From the NCBI GenBank assembly GCA_964402115.1, contig CAYOBW010000290.1, positions 1-9,423 of the forward strand: a DNA stretch of 9,423 nucleotides, given 5' to 3'. Of this stretch, positions 7,026 through 9,423 are shown one piece after another. Under the pieces are notes generated by a model. That model was not told where the DNA came from and made no database searches. It saw only the letters and a list, made by a program, of their open reading frames with translations. The translations under genes were made by a program, and so were the position numbers. Source of the DNA: CAYOBW01 sp964402115 (GTDB lineage: Bacteria > Verrucomicrobiota > Kiritimatiellia > UBA8416 > CAYOBW01). Position 1 is the first letter of the stretch. Each line of letters opens with the position of its first letter.

Positions 7026-7081
7026 TTTCGCACGTTAAACGTTGCACGCTGCACGCTGCACGTTGGGGCTTGCGCGTTCAT
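7026..7081. repeat. Degenerate 7-nt tandem repeat array (intergenic)
   Basis: After a partial unit (TTCGCA region at 7026-7032), seven 7-nt units run from 7033: CGTTAAA, CGTTGCA, CGCTGCA, CGCTGCA, CGTTGGG, GCTTGCG, CGTTCAT. The consensus is close to CGTTGCA on the plus strand (TGCAACG in the transcript). It fills most of the 64-bp space between the unknown membrane protein gene and the small zinc-finger gene. A sister array with the same period and orientation lies at 5615-5663. Confidence 0.75.
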
Positions 7082-7917
7082 GGGTTCCCCGGCGCGGGCG
7101 GCGCGGTTTCAGGGGCAGGTTCGGGNNNNNNNNNNNNNNNNNNNNNNNNNNNNNNNNNNNNNNNNNNNNNNNNNNNNNNNNNNNNNNNNNNNNNNNNNNN
7201 NNNNNNNNNNNNNNNNNNNNNNNNNATGAACAGGGCCAGGAGGGCGTGGCCGGCGGTGAGGTAGAGCAGCAGCACCGCCAGGTCGTGGCGGCGGCCCCGG
7301 TAGGGCAGCACGGGCGGGGGGGGGAGCGCGAAGGTCTCAACCTGCGGCGGGGGCAGCGGCTCCGCCGTGAGCACGGCGGGCTCCGGCGTCGGTTGCGCCG
7401 CCGCGCCCTGCGCCTGCTGGCAGCCGGCGGCCGCGGCCTCGGGCGTCAGCGCCCCCTGCACGGCTTCGCTGCGCTGGCGCAGCAGCGTCAGCATGGGCTG
7501 GGCGGTGCGAACCCGGTTGAAGGCGTGCAGGCGCGTGGTCTGAACCGCCGTGGTGACCTCCAGCACGCAGCCCGGCCCGCGCCGGGCGTTGACGAGCAGG
7601 GCGATCAGCGCGGCGCCGCCCACGATCGCGCAACCCGCCGCCGCCGGCAGCGTGTGCAGGCGCAGGGCCGCCGCGCCGAGCGCCGCCGCGGCCGCTGCCA
7701 CGAGGAGCAGCAGCAGCGCCGCGCGGCGGGCTGCGCCGGTTTCGCGCAGGGTCAGCGCCTGGATGTCCCGGAAGTAGAGCCGCCTGTACTGTTCCGTCGC
7801 GAACGTGTGCGTAACGGCCAGCAGGTGATCGTCGGCGAGCCAGAGCGACTGCCGCTTGCCAAACACACCGGGGCCGCTGCTGGCGGTAGCGGGAGCGATG
7901 TTCCGGTAGTCGGCCAC
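7078..7917 (-). CDS. Membrane protein of unknown function, interrupted by assembly gap
   Basis: The GTG at 7917 is preceded at 6 nt by GAGGGA. The first 230 residues are readable. Residues 20-58 (SLWLADDHLLAV, then TEQYRRLYFRDIQALTL) look like a small beta-rich, perhaps PH-like, domain at the membrane face. About 65-85 and 92-108 are two hydrophobic segments. They are followed by GCVLEVTTAVQTTRLHAFNR, then an Ala/Gln/Pro-rich linker, then another hydrophobic stretch (LAVLLLYLTAGHALLALF) that runs into the gap. With 100 N taken literally the frame continues to a Pro-rich tail ending at TGA 7078-7080. The gap length is nominal, so the C-terminus and frame are uncertain; the same stretch is also open in a second frame to a TAA at 7035-7037. 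The gene lies 10 bp after its upstream neighbour. Function not recognised. Confidence 0.72.
   Translation of the reverse strand: MADYRNIAPATASSGPGVFGKRQSLWLADDHLLAVTHTFATEQYRRLYFRDIQALTLRETGAARRAALLLLLVAAAAAALGAAALRLHTLPAAAGCAIVGGAALIALLVNARRGPGCVLEVTTAVQTTRLHAFNRVRTAQPMLTLLRQRSEAVQGALTPEAAAAGCQQAQGAAAQPTPEPAVLTAEPLPPPQVETFALPPPPVLPYRGRRHDLAVLLLYLTAGHALLALFXXXXXXXXXXXXXXXXXXXXXXXXXXXXXXXXXXPEPAPETAPPAPGNP
7126..7225. other. Assembly gap of 100 N
   Basis: Exactly 100 unknown bases, the conventional scaffold-gap size, so the true distance is unknown. It falls inside the 3' part of the unknown membrane protein gene and about 45 bp from a 7-nt repeat array. Any frame, length or missing small gene across it is unknowable from this window. 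Confidence 0.98.
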
Positions 7918-7923
7918 GATGAT

Positions 7924-7929
7924 TCCCTC
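7924..7929 (-). promoter_or_regulatory. Ribosome binding site that sets a GTG start
   Basis: GAGGGA on the minus strand, 6 nt before the GTG at 7917 and overlapping the TGA stop of the upstream gene (7928-7930). It supports the GTG as the true start of the next gene and points to translational coupling. Confidence 0.55.
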
Positions 7930-8518
7930 ACCAATTGCGCAGCAGCCAGAGCCCGCCCGCGGCCCAGGCCGCCACCTGCGCCAGGCTCAGCGCCGCCGCC
8001 ACGCCGAAACGCGTGCGGCCGCGCGGCAGCAGGCTCAGCGGGACATTCCAGTACCGGACCACGTAGTAGAGGCTCAGCGGCGCCGTGAACAGCGTCGGAA
8101 ACACCAGCGGCAGCGGCAGCAGCGCCAGTCCGAGGGCCACGTTGTCGTGCTGCGTCGCGGCTTGCATCAGCGTGTCGTGGCGGCCCTTGCGCGCACCGCT
8201 TTCGATGCAGGCCACGCAGAGGTGGCGGCTGCCCAGCGGGACGTCGCACAGCGCGCAGAGGAAGCGCCCGCACGCGTCGCAGGCGGTCACGGCGCGCTTG
8301 CCCGGATGGTGGAAGCACGCCGCGTCGCCCTCGGCGGCCGGCGCACCGGTGGCGTGCGCCGGCCGGCGGTCCGCGAACTGCGCCGGGAAGACCGCCACCT
8401 GCCGCCGGCAACCGCACCGCGCGCAGGCCGCCGGGGCCGGCGCGTTGTACGCCTCCGGCGGCAGCGGCGCCGCGCAGGCCGGGCAGCGGGGCAACGTGGC
8501 GATGGCGGTGGGCGGCAT
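7928..8518 (-). CDS. Double zinc-finger membrane protein (B-box-like), function unknown
   Basis: Protein of 196 residues. The N-terminus has a zinc ribbon (C12-x2-C15 and C32-x2-C35). A second finger follows with C68-x2-H71, C80-x2-C83, C88-x2-C91 and C101-x2-C104, a B-box-like arrangement. The C-terminal third has two hydrophobic stretches, about residues 126-155 and 170-193, that can cross the membrane, so the zinc fingers are probably cytoplasmic on a membrane anchor. The ATG at 8518 lies 15 bp after the previous stop, with GAGGAG about 11 nt upstream overlapping that stop. The second finger resembles that of the small gene at 6700-7013 (shared CFHH start and Cys pairs), which suggests duplication within the operon. 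I do not recognise a named family. A role in protein-protein contact at the membrane is an inference. Confidence 0.85.
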   Translation of the reverse strand: MPPTAIATLPRCPACAAPLPPEAYNAPAPAACARCGCRRQVAVFPAQFADRRPAHATGAPAAEGDAACFHHPGKRAVTACDACGRFLCALCDVPLGSRHLCVACIESGARKGRHDTLMQAATQHDNVALGLALLPLPLVFPTLFTAPLSLYYVVRYWNVPLSLLPRGRTRFGVAAALSLAQVAAWAAGGLWLLRNW

Positions 8519-8533
8519 GGGCAGGCGTGCTCC

Positions 8534-9409
8534 TCAGCGGCCGCGGAGGTCGCGGTAGAACTCGGCGTACGCGGCGGCCTGGTACGGCGCCACCCACAGG
8601 CAGCCGATGAACAGCGTCAGGATGCACAGCAGGTACCAGCCCACGAAGCGCAGCCCCAGGCAGAAGAACTTCCACTTATGGCCGCGCATCAGCTCCTTGC
8701 TCTTGCGGATGGCCTCCAGCGGCCCGATGTCCGGCTCGTCCGCCAGGATGTAGTAGGCCTGGCTGTAGGCGAAGGCGGCCACGATGCCGGGAACGATCAG
8801 CAGCAGCGTCCACAGGCCGACGAACAGCGCGGTCAGGAACCAGACCGCGATGGCCTGCCCGAAGCGCTGGAAGCCCGCGAACAGCGTTGCCAGCGGCGGG
8901 TCCATCCGGCGCGCCACACCGAGGAAGTACATGGCGAGGCCCAGGGCAAACGGGCCCGTGATGAGCACCGCCGCCACGGTGGCGAGGCTCGCCGCGAAGC
9001 TGATCAGGCCGTGAATAACAAGGATGCCGATCGAACGGCCCCAGAGTCCCCGCAGATGCTCGCGCGCGCGGGCGGTGAGCTCGCCGTTCGGGGCGTTGCC
9101 GCCGTCAAGCGCGCCCTCCTGGATGCGTTGGAAGTAGGCGGGCTTGCAGGCGGCACAGACGTGGCCCCCGCCGTGGAAGACCATCTCCGCCTGCGGGAAG
9201 GTGTTCCCGCAGGCGCGGCAGGCGGCCGTGCCCTGGGCGGGCAGCGACACCTGGCCGGTCGTCAGCTGGCCGTACGGCACCCACGCCGGGAGGCCCTCCT
9301 GCCAGACCAGCGTTTCGGCCCGGATGACGCCGGCTTGCACGAGGCCGCGAAACGCATCCTCGTCGACCGGGCCGCACGATTTCCCCTGTTCGGCGTAAAA
9401 CCATTTCAT
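8534..9409 (-). CDS. GYF_2 domain / zinc ribbon / DUF975-like membrane protein
   Basis: First gene of the operon in the window, 291 residues. Residues 1-50 (MKWFYAEQGKSCGPV..., then a VWQEGLPAW stretch) resemble the GYF_2 (DUF4339) domain, a small probable protein-interaction domain often placed at the N-terminus of bacterial membrane proteins. Residues about 64-88 hold two Cys-x2-Cys pairs (CRAC and CAAC), a likely zinc ribbon. From about residue 113 the protein is hydrophobic with around four membrane segments, and matches the DUF975 pattern: a PFALG segment, a LLLIVPGIVAAFAYSQAYYI segment, then EAIRKSKELMRGHKWKFF and a C-terminal FYRDLRG. The ATG at 9409 is chosen because AAGGTG lies 8 nt upstream. 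The next gene starts 15 bp after the stop. Known: DUF975 proteins are multi-pass membrane proteins of unknown role. Inferred: a membrane scaffold or adaptor for the cluster. The family assignment is fairly sure, the role is not. Confidence 0.88.
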   Translation of the reverse strand: MKWFYAEQGKSCGPVDEDAFRGLVQAGVIRAETLVWQEGLPAWVPYGQLTTGQVSLPAQGTAACRACGNTFPQAEMVFHGGGHVCAACKPAYFQRIQEGALDGGNAPNGELTARAREHLRGLWGRSIGILVIHGLISFAASLATVAAVLITGPFALGLAMYFLGVARRMDPPLATLFAGFQRFGQAIAVWFLTALFVGLWTLLLIVPGIVAAFAYSQAYYILADEPDIGPLEAIRKSKELMRGHKWKFFCLGLRFVGWYLLCILTLFIGCLWVAPYQAAAYAEFYRDLRGR

Positions 9410-9417
9410 GCAGACCC

Positions 9418-9423
9418 CACCTT
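9418..9423 (-). promoter_or_regulatory. Ribosome binding site of the GYF_2/DUF975 gene
   Basis: AAGGTG read on the minus strand, 8 nt before the ATG at 9409, close to the Shine-Dalgarno consensus. The window ends here, so the operon promoter cannot be seen. Confidence 0.6.

Noticed and set aside
5615..7081. CRISPR array from the short repeats
   Set aside because: Units are 7 nt, contiguous and without spacers, so this is a tandem heptamer repeat.

Overview
The window is a GC-rich (about 70% by eye) bacterial fragment in which every credible gene lies on the minus strand, so transcription runs from right to left. Gene spacing is 4-11 bp overlaps or gaps of 10-64 bp, which suggests a single operon whose promoter lies beyond the right edge. 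No 16S, tRNA or other taxonomic marker is present. The gene content, dispersed 7-nt repeats and base composition would fit a member of the Verrucomicrobiota/Kiritimatiellota/Planctomycetota group, but that is a weak inference. A run of exactly 100 N (7126-7225) shows this is a draft scaffold, probably a metagenome bin.

The upstream half (right side, 9409 to 6700) is an accessory module of four small to medium membrane proteins. The first has a GYF_2-like domain, a zinc ribbon and a DUF975-type membrane domain. The second is a double zinc-finger membrane protein. The third is a membrane protein of unknown function, interrupted by the assembly gap. The fourth is a 104-residue protein with a B-box-like zinc finger and one membrane segment, broken by an apparent 1-nt frameshift. 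Genes two and four share the same Cys/His pattern (C-F-H-H...C-x2-C...C-x2-C...C-x2-C), so they carry related modules.

The downstream half (6703 to 127) is a recognisable MoxR/DUF58 cluster. It runs from a large membrane protein with a C-terminal DUF4129 domain, to a DUF4350 protein split by an in-frame TGA, a MoxR AAA+ ATPase, a DUF58 protein and a SpoIIM-family (DUF95) membrane protein. In this widespread arrangement the MoxR ATPase is thought to act as a chaperone or remodeller with the DUF58 protein at the membrane, alongside the DUF4129, DUF4350 and SpoIIM-like membrane proteins. The biological substrate is generally unknown.

The main oddities are: the TGA in the DUF4350 gene, followed at once by a strong 8-bp hairpin and then a GTG; the frameshift in the small zinc-finger gene; two arrays of seven degenerate 7-nt repeats, one between genes and one inside the DUF4129 gene; a signal-peptide-like segment in the middle of the DUF4129 protein; and the unusual link of zinc-finger membrane proteins to a MoxR cluster. 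The last 126 bases at the left end hold no convincing gene.
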